DNA of 43,934 nt from NCBI GenBank assembly GCA_934623455.1, contig CAKTVK010000005.1, positions 1-43,934 of the forward strand. Direction: 5' to 3'. A program made the position numbers and the translations under genes. Below the pieces are notes generated by a model. That model searched no databases. It worked only from the letters and a program-made list of their open reading frames with translations, and was not told where the DNA came from. The DNA is from an uncultured Eggerthellaceae bacterium. Its GTDB lineage: Bacteria; Actinomycetota; Coriobacteriia; Coriobacteriales; Eggerthellaceae. Below, in pieces: positions 1 to 7,872 of this stretch (positions are counted from its first letter, which is position 1; every line of letters starts with the position of its first letter).

Positions 1-2
1 AG

Positions 3-1394
3 CTTGGACCGCGCGGCACAGGCAAAAGTCATGTTTATAAGGAAATCAGCCCTTATTCGATTTTGCTCTCCGGTGGTCAAACTACTACGGCAAACCTGTT
101 CGGCCGCATGAATGCGGGACATCGTGTTAGCTCTATGGAACGTGCTGGTCTGGTTGGTAACTGGGATTGCATTACGTTCGATGAGGTTGCGGGCATGCGA
201 TTCAAGGATATGAACGCCATTCAGATCCTTAAGGACTACATGGCTTCTGGCTCTTTCGCCCGTGGCAAAGACCAACTAAACGCCGATGCATCCATTGTCT
301 ACGAAGGCAACATCAACGATACCGTGGCCAACGTCCTTAAGACCACGCATCTGTTTGATCCGTTCCCTCCCGAGTTCAACAATGACTCCGCGTTCTTCGA
401 TCGCATCCATTTGTATCTCCCTGGCTGGGAAGTGCCCAAAATGCGTAGCGACTTGTTGACCGACCATTATGGCTTGATCACGGATTGCCTGTCTGAATTC
501 TGTCGCGAGATGCGTAAGCGTGATTACACCCATCTCTTCGACGGTTACTTCCGGCTAAACAATGATTTCAACAAGCGCGATGAGATCGGTGTTCGTAAGA
601 CCTTTAGCGGGATGGCGAAGCTTCTTTTCCCGGATGAGCGTATGAGCAAGGAAGACGTGCAATGGCTGCTCGATTACGCCATTGAAGGTCGTCGCCGCGT
701 AAAGGAGCAGCTTAAAACTATGGCTGGCGTTGAATTTATTGACGTCAACCTTGGTTACATGGACGCCCATAATCCTATGGAGAACCATATCGTCTACGTG
801 CCCGAGCAATCCAAGGATACTTTGGTTCCCGATGGAGAGCTTATGCCTGGACACGTTTTTGGCGTTGGCCGTGCCGCCGATGGCGAGATGGCCGTCTATC
901 GCCTGGAGAACAAGGCTGTTGCGGGCGATTTCAAGCTGACCACCGAGGGAATCGGAAATAACAGGACCGTGCGAGACAGCATTGAGGCCGCTTTCAAGTT
1001 CTTCGAGAACAATGCGTCCCGCGTGGCTGCTGGAATGCATGCTACGGAGCGCGATTACCTTCTGTTCTTCAACGATCTTCAGAAGAAGGGTCTTTCTTCC
1101 GAGGTGAGCCTGGCTGAATTTGTGGGCTTGTGCTCTGCCGCATGCAACCGTCCTGTGACCTCTGGTACTGTTATCCCTGGTATATTGCATATGTCCGGAA
1201 CCATGGACGAGGTGCATGACCTTGAAGACATTCTGCGAGTGGCCAAGAATGCGGGTGCAAAGAAGGTTCTTCTTCCATTGAGCTGCATCAAGGACCTTCA
1301 GGCCGTGCCTATCGAGCTCATTGATAGCGTTAGCCCCGATTTCTACTCCGATGGAGATGCTGTCGCGGCCGTCAGAAAGGCGCTTGCTCTCTAG
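3..1394 (+). CDS. brxL: BREX Lon-like protein BrxL, 5'-truncated by window edge
   Basis: The reading frame is open from the first bases, so the gene starts outside the window; about 463 C-terminal residues are visible of a family usually near 670-700. A Walker A motif (GPRGTGKS) is encoded at about 6-29 and a Walker B-like CITFDEVAG follows about 50 residues later, giving an AAA+ core. The C-terminus (VGLCSAACNRP, then NAGAKKVLLP) matches the Lon-type C-terminal domain of BrxL. In type I BREX phage-defence loci brxL is normally the last gene, so the rest of BREX is expected upstream, outside the view; that is inference. By eye, the position of the Lon catalytic lysine does not hold a lysine, so proteolytic activity should not be assumed. 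An unknown gene follows after 60 bp. Confidence 0.85.
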   Translation, partial: LGPRGTGKSHVYKEISPYSILLSGGQTTTANLFGRMNAGHRVSSMERAGLVGNWDCITFDEVAGMRFKDMNAIQILKDYMASGSFARGKDQLNADASIVYEGNINDTVANVLKTTHLFDPFPPEFNNDSAFFDRIHLYLPGWEVPKMRSDLLTDHYGLITDCLSEFCREMRKRDYTHLFDGYFRLNNDFNKRDEIGVRKTFSGMAKLLFPDERMSKEDVQWLLDYAIEGRRRVKEQLKTMAGVEFIDVNLGYMDAHNPMENHIVYVPEQSKDTLVPDGELMPGHVFGVGRAADGEMAVYRLENKAVAGDFKLTTEGIGNNRTVRDSIEAAFKFFENNASRVAAGMHATERDYLLFFNDLQKKGLSSEVSLAEFVGLCSAACNRPVTSGTVIPGILHMSGTMDEVHDLEDILRVAKNAGAKKVLLPLSCIKDLQAVPIELIDSVSPDFYSDGDAVAAVRKALAL

Positions 1395-1454
1395 ATTGCA
1401 TGAAATATGGATGCCTTCTTTGGGGGGTGTCGCTTAAGTTGAGAGGGAATCAGC

Positions 1455-2810
1455 ATGAATGATGGAGAGGTTGCGGTTCTGGCGGCTGGGCTAGGCAAAG
1501 CGATGTCCGATGGTCTTTCTGCTAATGAGGAGACGAAGAGGAAGAGGGTCGAAGCTGAGCGTGCAGCAGCGAAGAGGTCGCAAGCTCTTCGCTCGGTCAT
1601 TAACGAGATTGGATGCGATCGAAAGTGCGTAGCGGAGCATGTCGTGGATTCTGTGTCCAGGTATTGCGATGAAGCGCGTAACAGAGCTCTTGAGTCGCTT
1701 GTAAGGGATTCTCGAATGCCTCGAATCATTAATTACCTGGAACGCTACAGCGTGCTTGTAGGCATTCAGGACAGGCAGACGGTTCTGAAGAGACTGCTTG
1801 ATACCATCGATTTAGCTGATGAGATACTTGAGAGCGTAAATGATATTGATGTTGAATCGGCTATGCGCAAGGTGGCAACAAGCTATGTTGAGGGTGTGCT
1901 AAGACTGAACGGCATTCAAGTTTGTGAAGCGGACCCTGTTCTTACGAATTTCAACATGGAAGCCAATGGCTTGGTAGGCTTCAGCGAAGCACCCGGCGCT
2001 CCCGATGTCTCGCTGGTCATCGAAGAGGCGTTTGCTTCCGTATTCGGTGATGTGACAAAGCCTGAAACGCAGCAAATTGAGACAATCGAGGCAGATAAAG
2101 GTTGCGAAAAGGCAATTGAAAAGCAGATTGATGAGGCCAAAGCGAAAGCAAAGGCAGCAGCAATGTGTGTCTGCCGACAGAATGCAATGTCGATGGCGGG
2201 AACGGTGTTTGCAATAGATCAGCCCAGTCTTTTTGAGGGGCCCGTCATCGTGAAAGCTGCTAAAGACGTTAAGCAAATCAGGGAACTTTCAACCGAAGTT
2301 CGCAGGTCTTTCGAGACATTCACACAGGTTGTCCAAGACAATGGCTTGTTTGCTGCCTTTGCTGGTGAGAACGCATATGGCGCCTGTAAGGGATTCCATT
2401 CTGATTGGTGGTGGGATGATTCGTTTTGCGACGAATTCGAGGGCGAGATTCCCGGTCGCCAGATGTATGACGATATTCCCACTGCTATCGAAGAAGATAA
2501 GGGCGGCGACACGGTGGAGAAATCTATCGAACGCATGCGTCTCTTTAATAAAAAGAAGTATTGGGGGATGCTGGACGACGACTTCCAGGAGCATGTCGAG
2601 GCATTCTGGTACGGATTTAAGAAACTCATGGTCAATGTTAACGGCCTGTTTGAAATAGATTCCCGTGCGTTTTACCTGTATTGCGGCAGTGTGCGCGAAG
2701 CCGCAATGGCTAAAGCCCAGACAGCGGGAATGCTGATGGATGCTTATCAAGCAGGGCGGTTTTGCGAGGAAGTAAGCCAACGGGCCGAAGCTCTGTGCGG
2801 TCTTTTTTGA
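1455..2810 (+). CDS. Unrecognised 451-residue protein downstream of brxL
   Basis: I do not recognise this family. The ATG follows a good ribosome site (GAGAGGGAA) and the gene lies 60 bp after brxL on the same strand, so it may be co-transcribed with BREX. The protein is soluble and mostly charged. It has a basic, alanine-rich N-terminal helix (about 25-45, KRKRVEAERAAAKR), a helical middle, a lysine/alanine-rich stretch near residues 220-240 (EKQIDEAKAKAKAAA), and an aromatic, acidic patch (DWWWDD) near residue 315. No signal peptide, membrane segment or nucleotide-binding motif is visible. The 3' end runs directly into a 33-bp sequence repeated at 4475-4508. It may be a BREX accessory protein or an independent passenger of the island. 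Confidence 0.7.
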   Translation: MNDGEVAVLAAGLGKAMSDGLSANEETKRKRVEAERAAAKRSQALRSVINEIGCDRKCVAEHVVDSVSRYCDEARNRALESLVRDSRMPRIINYLERYSVLVGIQDRQTVLKRLLDTIDLADEILESVNDIDVESAMRKVATSYVEGVLRLNGIQVCEADPVLTNFNMEANGLVGFSEAPGAPDVSLVIEEAFASVFGDVTKPETQQIETIEADKGCEKAIEKQIDEAKAKAKAAAMCVCRQNAMSMAGTVFAIDQPSLFEGPVIVKAAKDVKQIRELSTEVRRSFETFTQVVQDNGLFAAFAGENAYGACKGFHSDWWWDDSFCDEFEGEIPGRQMYDDIPTAIEEDKGGDTVEKSIERMRLFNKKKYWGMLDDDFQEHVEAFWYGFKKLMVNVNGLFEIDSRAFYLYCGSVREAAMAKAQTAGMLMDAYQAGRFCEEVSQRAEALCGLF

Positions 2811-2834
2811 AAACAGCAAGAGAATAGCTATCAT
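2802..2834. repeat. Direct repeat, left copy, flanking the AlbA_2 pseudogene
   Basis: This 33-bp stretch, from CTTTTTTGAAAA to AGCTATCAT, recurs in the same orientation at 4475-4508 with about three differences and one extra A. It overlaps the last codons of the preceding gene. The two copies bracket the inverted AlbA_2 gene, as expected if that gene arrived as an insert or by recombination between the copies. Confidence 0.75.
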
Positions 2835-2869
2835 ATCGCGTGATGAATCAAACCCCGATTGACATGTGG

Positions 2870-4318
2870 CTACGGCAAACGATATTTCTGGTTTCGACTT
2901 CTTTCCGCACCGATTCTTTCCAGCCTCTTTTCGTCCACAAGCTTCTTTAGGCGGTACGTGATAGTGCTTCTGGGAATACCTAAAGCATCGGAAATCTCGC
3001 TTGCGCTGCACGACTCGTTTTCGGCGACGAAGGAGACTATGTCGCCATACGGATCGCCAGTCAGTGGTTGCGACTTGCGCCTGCGGAACTCGAGCGTAAA
3101 CATTGCAATGGAGTCTCTGATGATGGGTGCCTCCATTCGATTGCGCTCCAGCTCAAGCTGCATGAGTTTAAATCCCGTCCCCCTGTTTTCCGCGATGAAA
3201 CCCCCTTCGTAGGGAGTGCATTCCAGGATGTCGGCGAGGTACTGGTTTCTGGTTGAGGAGTAGCCGGCAGTTGCAACCGTTGCGGCGGTAACAGTGCCGT
3301 AAAGGCCGCCTGGGCTCAGGAATTCCAGGCGGTCGCTGTAAAGATTCACCTGGACCTGTGTGCCGCGCGCAAGCTCGGAGTAATCCCTGTGCATAAGCGC
3401 ATTGCAGACCGCTTCGCGCACGGCGGCAGGCGGGTAATCGGGAGCATCGACTCACTTTTCGCCAATCATAACGCCACCTAGCCTGGTGTTTCTCTGAAAA
3501 GCGGCAACGGTGTCAGCGATGATGGCTGGTATGGGACCCGCCATTTTCTCGGAGTCGAGGTACTTCACGCCGTCTGCAGAGGCCTTGTCTTCCTCTGGGT
3601 ACGCCGCAAACGTGACAGTGAGGCGCGGGAAATACTTCTGAGGATACGTACCCAAGGCGAGAAGACCCGCCAACGTAGGTCGAAGGTCGCCGTTGGCATC
3701 CCTTGTCGCTATCCTTAGGTTGACGGCAATCTCTTCATCGCTAAAACTTGCGAACGGTCTTGGGTGAAGTGACTTTTGCCGTTGGATTACGCCATCGAGT
3801 AGGTTTCTGTCCAGGTCATCCATTGTTGCGTCCGCCACAATTTCTATATCATGCGACGGTTGCGTCTTGTCTTCAAGGAGCCTGTCGATTTCGTAGGGGC
3901 TTAGTTTCCTGTCGCCGTCGAACGAGCGGATAAAGGACCCCCTGTACATTCCCTTGCTGGTGACATAGCAGGGCTTGTCGTGGGGCGGAATCTCGTCGAT
4001 GGAAGCGACGACAACGTTGTCGTCTTTATATTCCAGGATAGCAATGTCGGCGCGAACCGGTGGGGAGAGTTTGTCGGAGCATGTTTGCGAAAGGGCGTCG
4101 GCGATGCGTCGGGCATCGAATCCCTTTGCGGGTTCGAAATCGTTTTTCTCCGATAGCCCCAGCACTATTATGCCGCCCGATCCGTTTGCGAATGCGGAAA
4201 TCGTTTCGGCAATGGTCGATGGCATTTTACCTACGGATTCCTTTGCCTCTACCGATTGGTTGTCGCTGCGCGATGACTTCAACTGACGAATTACTGTTTC
4301 GAGTTCTTCTGCATCCAT
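2870..4318 (-). pseudogene. AlbA_2 (Schlafen-like) ATP-binding regulator interrupted by in-frame TGA
   Basis: Two open parts in the same frame (4318-3452 and 3451-2870) make one protein of about 480 residues with a TGA at 3454-3452 between ...GVMIGEK and VDAPDYPPAAVREAVCNALMHRDYS. The N-terminal part carries the AlbA_2 domain (ESVGKMPSTIAETISAFANGSGGIIVLGL). The second part has the GHKL-like motif of the family (REAVCNALMHRDYS) and ends in a winged helix (SASEISDALGIPRSTITYRLKKL). Relatives usually have an arginine-like residue before the conserved DxPxYP segment, so a CGA-to-TGA change is the simplest cause. I chose the ATG at 4318 (MDAEEL) over an upstream one at 4390 because the sequence above 4318 is a tandem operator-like array. 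It could be a true pseudogene, two split products, or a readthrough product. Flanking direct repeats suggest it was inserted. Confidence 0.8.
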
Positions 4319-4338
4319 GTCAGTGCTCTTTTCTCGAA

Positions 4339-4412
4339 ACTTGCTAACTATGTTTGATAAGTTTAGCAAGTTGTTTGATAAGTTTAGCAAGTTGTTTGAT
4401 AAGTTGGCAAGT
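4339..4412 (-). promoter_or_regulatory. Three-copy 21-bp operator-like array upstream of the AlbA_2 gene
   Basis: A 21-bp unit is repeated at 4351-4371, 4372-4392 and, degenerate, 4393-4412. Each of the first two units holds the imperfect palindrome TTGATAAGTTTAGCAA (4354-4369 and 4375-4390), of form TTGnTAAnnTTAnCAA. A further half-site (ACTTGCTAA) lies at 4339-4347. The 21-bp period is two helical turns, so bound dimers would sit on one face. The adjacent gene encodes a winged helix at its C-terminus, so autoregulation is the likely use (inference). Confidence 0.65.
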
Positions 4413-4474
4413 TTTTAGCTCGATCTAACAGCTGCCCGAAATCCAAGCACGTATTTAAGAAGCTGATAAGTGCA

Positions 4475-4508
4475 CTTTTTTGAAAAACAACAAGAGAACA
4501 GCTATCAT
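4475..4508. repeat. Direct repeat, right copy, flanking the AlbA_2 pseudogene
   Basis: This 34-bp copy matches 2802-2834 with about three differences and one inserted A. It is followed at once by the block that is duplicated at 9693-9770. Confidence 0.75.
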
Positions 4509-4581
4509 GGATTTCGCGCCTATGACGGCTAGGGTAAAGCAGGTTGATCTGGAGGTGGAAAGTGGCGAAGATGCGTCTTGC
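4505..4581 (+). repeat. 77-bp block duplicated at 9693-9770
   Basis: About 77 bp, beginning TCATGGATTTCGCGCCTATG and ending CGTCTTGC, aligns almost base for base with 9693-9770. In the second copy the block is followed by the 3' end of the moxR gene; here it is followed by the leader of the VWA gene. It is probably the 3' end and downstream spacer of an LRR/ankyrin-like gene. Confidence 0.75.
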
Positions 4582-4760
4582 AAACTTGAGAAGCGTTGAT
4601 GTCAACGCCTCCGGCACAGTTATGCTGCCGACCGCGCCTGATAACACTATCGTTCGGTGCGGCGCTTGCTCCTTAAGCCTCAATCACATCAGCTTTGCTG
4701 AAAGGATTTTGCGGCAAGTCTCTGCGGTCTCTACGAAGGTTATTTAGGGTAAAGCGAATA

Positions 4761-6365
4761 ATGCTTGATGCCGGGATGACAAAGCTGGATGCCGCCGCGC
4801 TTAAGGTTATTGATCTAGCCAAAGCGCTTGTGCTTGCGGATAATCACTTTCTGTCTGCGGCGATAGGTCGCCTGAAGACGACGCCCGGCGATGCAGCGCG
4901 CCCGTTCTCCACCGATGGACATTCTCTTATCTTCAACGCCGGCTTGCTCTGCGACCAGTTCAAGCAAGTCAAAAAGGCACCTAGGCACGATCTTTTACAT
5001 ACGGTTTTGCACTGCGTTTTCCTTCATCCCTACGTTGGTCCGGAAATCAATGAACGGCTTTGGAATCTTGCCTGCGACATAGCAGTTGAGCGCAATGTTT
5101 GCGAATTGTGCGGACCTCGCGAAGGGTCTCGGGGTCGTGCCATCAACGACGCAACAAAGCTGATTAGCGGGAAAGCAAAAGGCACCATTACCGCTGAAAA
5201 GATATATCACCTGCTCAAGGAAGGGAAATGGGCCGACAGCATTGCAAAGTGGGAAGCCGTCTTTGCAGCCGACGACCATAGCCTCTGGTACGAATGGGAA
5301 AACGCGCAGCAGGTCTGTCAGCAGGTTCCTGCGGGCGAAAGTGAAAGTGCGAGTTTGTCCGCTTCGTCCAAGGCTGCAAAAGGCGTCTTGCGGCTTGAAT
5401 GCGCCGAATCAAATGCTGAAGGCACCGATGATCAATCCGGCCAGGGCGAAGGCCGGGGTCAAGCGGCAGGTAACGCTACCGGGGATTCCTGCTTGCCGAC
5501 ATTGACGTGGGGCCAAGGTCAGGGCGAAGGGGCGGGCGCCGCCTCTGATTCCCATACGTCATCAAGGGCGGGATGGGGCTTGCGAGAAGTTGCAAGGCCG
5601 TCGCTCGACGAGGAAAAAGCGGGCTGGTCTCGCGTTGCCAAGGCACTGGCGGTAAATCTTCAGACCTACTCCAAAGCGCGCGGCGAAAGCCTCTCCGGTC
5701 TTGTGGAGGAACTTGAGGAATCTACTCGCGAGCGTGTTGATTATGCCGACTTCTTGCGTCAGTTTGCCATACCGGGCGAGGTGCTTAGGGTATCCGACGA
5801 AGAGTTCGACTACATCTTTTACACCTATGGTTTGAAGCTGTACGACAATCTTCCCCTGATAGAGCCTTTGGAATACCGTGAGGAAAAGCGCATTCGCGAG
5901 TTTGTTATTGTCATCGACACCAGCGGGTCGGTGCAAGGGGATATCGTAAGGCGCTTCATTGACGCCACTTTCGATATTCTGAAATCTACCGAGGCCTTTT
6001 TCGAGTGCGTGCATGTGCGAATCATTCAATGTGACGCGAAGGTGCAAAGCGACGATGTGATTACGAATCTGAACGAGCTCAAAGAATGGGGCCGTACCAT
6101 GAAAATTTATGGCGGGGGAGGCACTGATTTCAGACCGGCTTTTGCGTACGTTGATAAATTGGTGGAAGACGGCGCCTTCGAAAACTTGGGCGGGTTGGTT
6201 TATTTCACGGACGGCTGGGGGGACTACCCCGAATGGATGCCCGACTACAAAGTGGCATTTGTGTTCTACGACGAGAGCTATCGGCCCGAGGTAGTACCCA
6301 CCTGGGCAGCGCAGATTGTTTTGGATGAGCGAAGCATGGTAACGAAGAAGGGATCGATTGCATGA
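4761..6365 (+). CDS. DUF2201-like metallopeptidase-domain / VWA protein, MoxR partner
   Basis: A 534-residue protein in two parts. The N-terminal part resembles the DUF2201 putative metallopeptidase domain and has a spaced histidine run (H76, H80, H84, H89 in HDLLHTVLHCVFLH). A low-complexity Gly/Gln/Ser/Ala linker (about 205-290) leads to a C-terminal von Willebrand A domain with all MIDAS residues: D386-T-S388-G-S390, T455 in GGGGTDF and D484 in YFTDGWGD. In this family the VWA protein works with a MoxR AAA+ ATPase to remodel or insert metal into client proteins. Its stop overlaps the moxR start (ATGA), so the two are translationally coupled. I chose ATG 4761 (MLDAGMTKLD), preceded by AGGG, over an upstream ATG at 4695 that adds 22 basic residues unlike the family start. 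Confidence 0.85.
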   Translation: MLDAGMTKLDAAALKVIDLAKALVLADNHFLSAAIGRLKTTPGDAARPFSTDGHSLIFNAGLLCDQFKQVKKAPRHDLLHTVLHCVFLHPYVGPEINERLWNLACDIAVERNVCELCGPREGSRGRAINDATKLISGKAKGTITAEKIYHLLKEGKWADSIAKWEAVFAADDHSLWYEWENAQQVCQQVPAGESESASLSASSKAAKGVLRLECAESNAEGTDDQSGQGEGRGQAAGNATGDSCLPTLTWGQGQGEGAGAASDSHTSSRAGWGLREVARPSLDEEKAGWSRVAKALAVNLQTYSKARGESLSGLVEELEESTRERVDYADFLRQFAIPGEVLRVSDEEFDYIFYTYGLKLYDNLPLIEPLEYREEKRIREFVIVIDTSGSVQGDIVRRFIDATFDILKSTEAFFECVHVRIIQCDAKVQSDDVITNLNELKEWGRTMKIYGGGGTDFRPAFAYVDKLVEDGAFENLGGLVYFTDGWGDYPEWMPDYKVAFVFYDESYRPEVVPTWAAQIVLDERSMVTKKGSIA

Positions 6366-7870
6366 ACATAAAGGAAGCGAAAATAGAAATCGAGGGCGCT
6401 ATCCAGGCGTACCTGGCCAAAGACGACTATGGGCTTTACTGCATTCCTTTCAAGATGCAGCGTCCTATCATCATGTTGGGCCCTCCCGGTGTGGGAAAGA
6501 CCGCCGTGGTGGAGCAGATTGCCGAGGAGATGGACGTGAATTTCGTGAGCTATTCCATCACTCATCATACGCGGCAAAGCGCGCTGGGCCTGCCTTTTAT
6601 AGCCCAGGAAACCTTTGACGGGCACGAATACAGCGTGTCTGAATATACCATGTCAGAGATCATCGCGGCGGTTTATCGCGCCCGCGAGAAATCGGGCGTT
6701 GACGAGGGTATTCTTTTCTTGGACGAGGTCAACTGCGTTTCCGAGACACTGGCGCCCGCCATGCTGCAGTTCCTGCAGTACAAGACTTTCGGCATGCACA
6801 GGTTGCCCGAAGGCTGGGTGATTGTCACCGCGGGTAATCCGCCTGAATTCAACCGTGCGGCGCGCGAATTCGACCCCGCAATGCTGGACCGCCTCATGCG
6901 CATTGACGTAGAGGCGGATGTGAACGTTTGGCAGGAATATGCCGCGGCGCATGGCGTGCACCCGGCCGTTACCACCTATCTTGATGCGAAGCCGGGCAAC
7001 TTTTACAAGGTGCGTGCTGCGGCTCGTGGCTCGAAAATCGTTACGAGCCGCGGTTGGGAAGACCTATCCCGCATGCTCCAGACCTATGAGCGCTTGGGGA
7101 AGATGCCCAGTGGCAACCTTTACGGTAGATACTTGCAGGATGAAGAGATCGCCGAAGATTTTGGCGTGTATTACGAGATTTTCCGCAAGTACCAAGATGA
7201 TTACAAGGTGACCGATATCTTGTCTGGGAAGGTTGACGGTCAAATTGCGGCGCGCGCCCAGGAGGCACCCTTCGATGAGCGAATCGCGCTGGTTGGCCTG
7301 CTGATTGATGCTGTCCTTACGCGTGTTCGCGCAGCAATCGAGCTCGAAGAGGCTTTGAAGCTTGTTCGCAGGGATCTGACTGACTTGAAGACCAGGCTGG
7401 GAAGTGCGGGTGACACTTCGCAGGTTGTTGCCCGTTATGCCGATGCGCTGCGCAGTGCGAGCGACGTGGGAAAACGCGTGCGCAACCAGGTGGGAAACGC
7501 CGCTGTTGTCAAAGCGGAGCGCTTGCGTGTTCTTGAGGCAATAGAGGGTGCCATCATTCGCGGTGCCGCTGAAGGCGAAGGCGGATATGCTTCGGCAAGA
7601 AAGGCATTCAACGCCGAATGCAAGAAGCATGCGAAGGCACTTGAGGTGGCGAAGTCATCGCTTGATAACGCGTTTCTGTTCCTGGATGGCACCTATGGCG
7701 AGGATTCCCAGGAATCCCTTATTCTGACCACCAAGTTGGCAGCCGATGCGGTGCTTATCAGGCTCGTTTCCACCCATGGCTCCGAACAGTACATGAAGCA
7801 CAACAAGAGCTTACTGTTCACCGAGCGCGGCTTGGGCTTGTTGGAAGAGATTGAGGCCCTGGAGGATTAG
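6362..7870 (+). CDS. MoxR-family AAA+ ATPase
   Basis: A 502-residue cytoplasmic AAA+ ATPase with Walker A GPPGVGKT (40-47), Walker B ILFLDEVN (D121, E122), sensor-1 asparagine in TAGNPPEFN (N159) and an arginine-finger region DPAMLDRLMR (about 171-180). The C-terminal 200 residues are helical, with coiled-coil-like stretches. MoxR ATPases form rings and act with VWA-domain partners as chaperones; the partner is the gene just upstream, whose stop overlaps this start. A ribosome site (GAAGAAGGGA) lies just before the ATG. The last 129 bp are duplicated at 9769-9897, and the GGAGG at the end of the gene serves as ribosome site for the next gene. Confidence 0.9.
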   Translation: MNIKEAKIEIEGAIQAYLAKDDYGLYCIPFKMQRPIIMLGPPGVGKTAVVEQIAEEMDVNFVSYSITHHTRQSALGLPFIAQETFDGHEYSVSEYTMSEIIAAVYRAREKSGVDEGILFLDEVNCVSETLAPAMLQFLQYKTFGMHRLPEGWVIVTAGNPPEFNRAAREFDPAMLDRLMRIDVEADVNVWQEYAAAHGVHPAVTTYLDAKPGNFYKVRAAARGSKIVTSRGWEDLSRMLQTYERLGKMPSGNLYGRYLQDEEIAEDFGVYYEIFRKYQDDYKVTDILSGKVDGQIAARAQEAPFDERIALVGLLIDAVLTRVRAAIELEEALKLVRRDLTDLKTRLGSAGDTSQVVARYADALRSASDVGKRVRNQVGNAAVVKAERLRVLEAIEGAIIRGAAEGEGGYASARKAFNAECKKHAKALEVAKSSLDNAFLFLDGTYGEDSQESLILTTKLAADAVLIRLVSTHGSEQYMKHNKSLLFTERGLGLLEEIEALED

Positions 7871-7872
7871 GC

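Larger units (their letters stand above)
4413..4760. other. Intergenic region holding repeat copies, no intact gene
   Basis: This stretch separates the inverted AlbA_2 gene from the VWA gene. It contains the right copy of the flanking direct repeat (4475-4508), then 4505-4581, which is repeated at 9693-9770. In one frame 4505-4581 reads ...FRAYDG-stop, matching the end (SRAYNG-stop) of the LRR/ankyrin-like gene at 7873-9720, so it looks like the 3' remnant of a lost paralogue. I see no other gene here. Confidence 0.6.

Noticed and set aside
4384..4683. 99-codon minus-strand frame between the AlbA_2 and VWA genes
   Set aside because: It runs through the direct repeat and the operator array, has no ribosome site and no family resemblance.
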